Source: Leptasterias polaris
Lineage: Eukaryota > Echinodermata > Asteroidea > Forcipulatida > Asteriidae
Length of the DNA: 64,000 nt
Reading direction: 5' to 3'
NCBI GenBank assembly: GCA_037783415.1
Contig: JAZGTN010000046.1
Location: 5,834,501 to 5,898,500, forward strand
The notes below the pieces were generated by a model. It was not told where the DNA came from, made no database searches, and saw only the letters and a list, made by a program, of their open reading frames with translations. Below, in pieces: positions 63,764-64,000 of the stretch. Position 1 is the first letter of the stretch. Every line of letters begins with the position of its first letter. A program made the position numbers and the translations under genes.

Positions 63764-64000
63764 GATAGCATTTATCAGTGAGACAATATAGCATTAGAAA
63801 GCATTTGTGAAGGCTGCCCATATTTTCGCAACCACGGTTGGCAAAACTTGTGGCTCTGACATTGCAAAAGAAAGGTATACATGTACAGTGGATAATTTCA
63901 TGTGTGCATTCACAATGGATCCCCATTGGTACACCACTCCTGTGCTTTCGAGAACCGCCAGCAAGCATGCTTTTTGTTTTGTTAAGGGTGCACGCAAGCA

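Larger units (their letters stand above)
56285..64000. other. Upstream DOCK intron: repeats, no confirmed exon
   Basis: The exon preceding 56284 should encode the stretch after DHR1 but I do not find it. The region holds small repeats: possible TIR pair acccggttcag at 58940/59210, the nested element at 60206-60917, the Penelope-like fragment at 61540-61765, the palindrome at 61880-62089 and the TIR pair at 63461-63763. Tacatgta-type alternating words are frequent around 59880-60010. Confidence 0.55.

Overview
The window is eukaryotic genomic DNA from an animal. Coding exons are short, have GT/AG boundaries, and are separated by AT-rich introns full of repeats. The best guess is a deuterostome invertebrate, probably an echinoderm. 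This rests on one protein-coding locus close to vertebrate DOCK6/7/8, an LTR element of the Gmr1 type (a group described from deuterostomes), and dense families of small TTAA-flanked and tRNA-derived repeats. The species cannot be fixed from the sequence alone.

One host gene fills most of the window. On the minus strand, 26 coding exons between 56284 and 5552 join in phase into 1404 codons plus a stop. They encode the middle and C-terminal part of a DOCK-C (DOCK6/7/8, zizimin-related) guanine-nucleotide exchange factor, including the whole catalytic DHR2 region. The N-terminal exons, including DHR1, lie beyond the right edge. Bases 1-5551 hold the 3' flank, and 56285-64000 hold the start of a large upstream intron in which I could not confirm an exon.

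The introns hold most of the remaining content. A 6394-bp, apparently intact LTR retrotransposon (18880-25273, plus strand) sits in one intron. Its two 700-bp LTRs differ at two positions, it has a tRNA-Pro-type primer site, and a single 1528-codon gag-pol frame has integrase BEFORE reverse transcriptase. A 2.7-kb array of about 23 near-identical 116-bp units (41641-44297) appears to have grown from inside a short dispersed element whose other copies lie nearby. Other repeats include three TTAA-flanked miniature families, several near-perfect long palindromes, a 1.6-kb and a 1.4-kb terminal-inverted-repeat element, tRNA-headed SINEs, head-to-head tRNA-like foldback elements, three LINE C-terminal fragments, and Penelope-like terminal motifs. 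Several are nested, which gives a relative order of insertion.

Three structures touch the host gene directly. Tandem partial copies of exon edges carry splice sites along (donor side at 55190-55560, acceptor side at 10229-10436). A pair of ~98-bp direct repeats flanks one DHR2 exon (10569-11194). A miniature element ends about 10 bases inside a 5' splice site (31117). I found no bacterial-type system, CRISPR array or operon. Unusual content here means repeat biology and gene-structure oddities.
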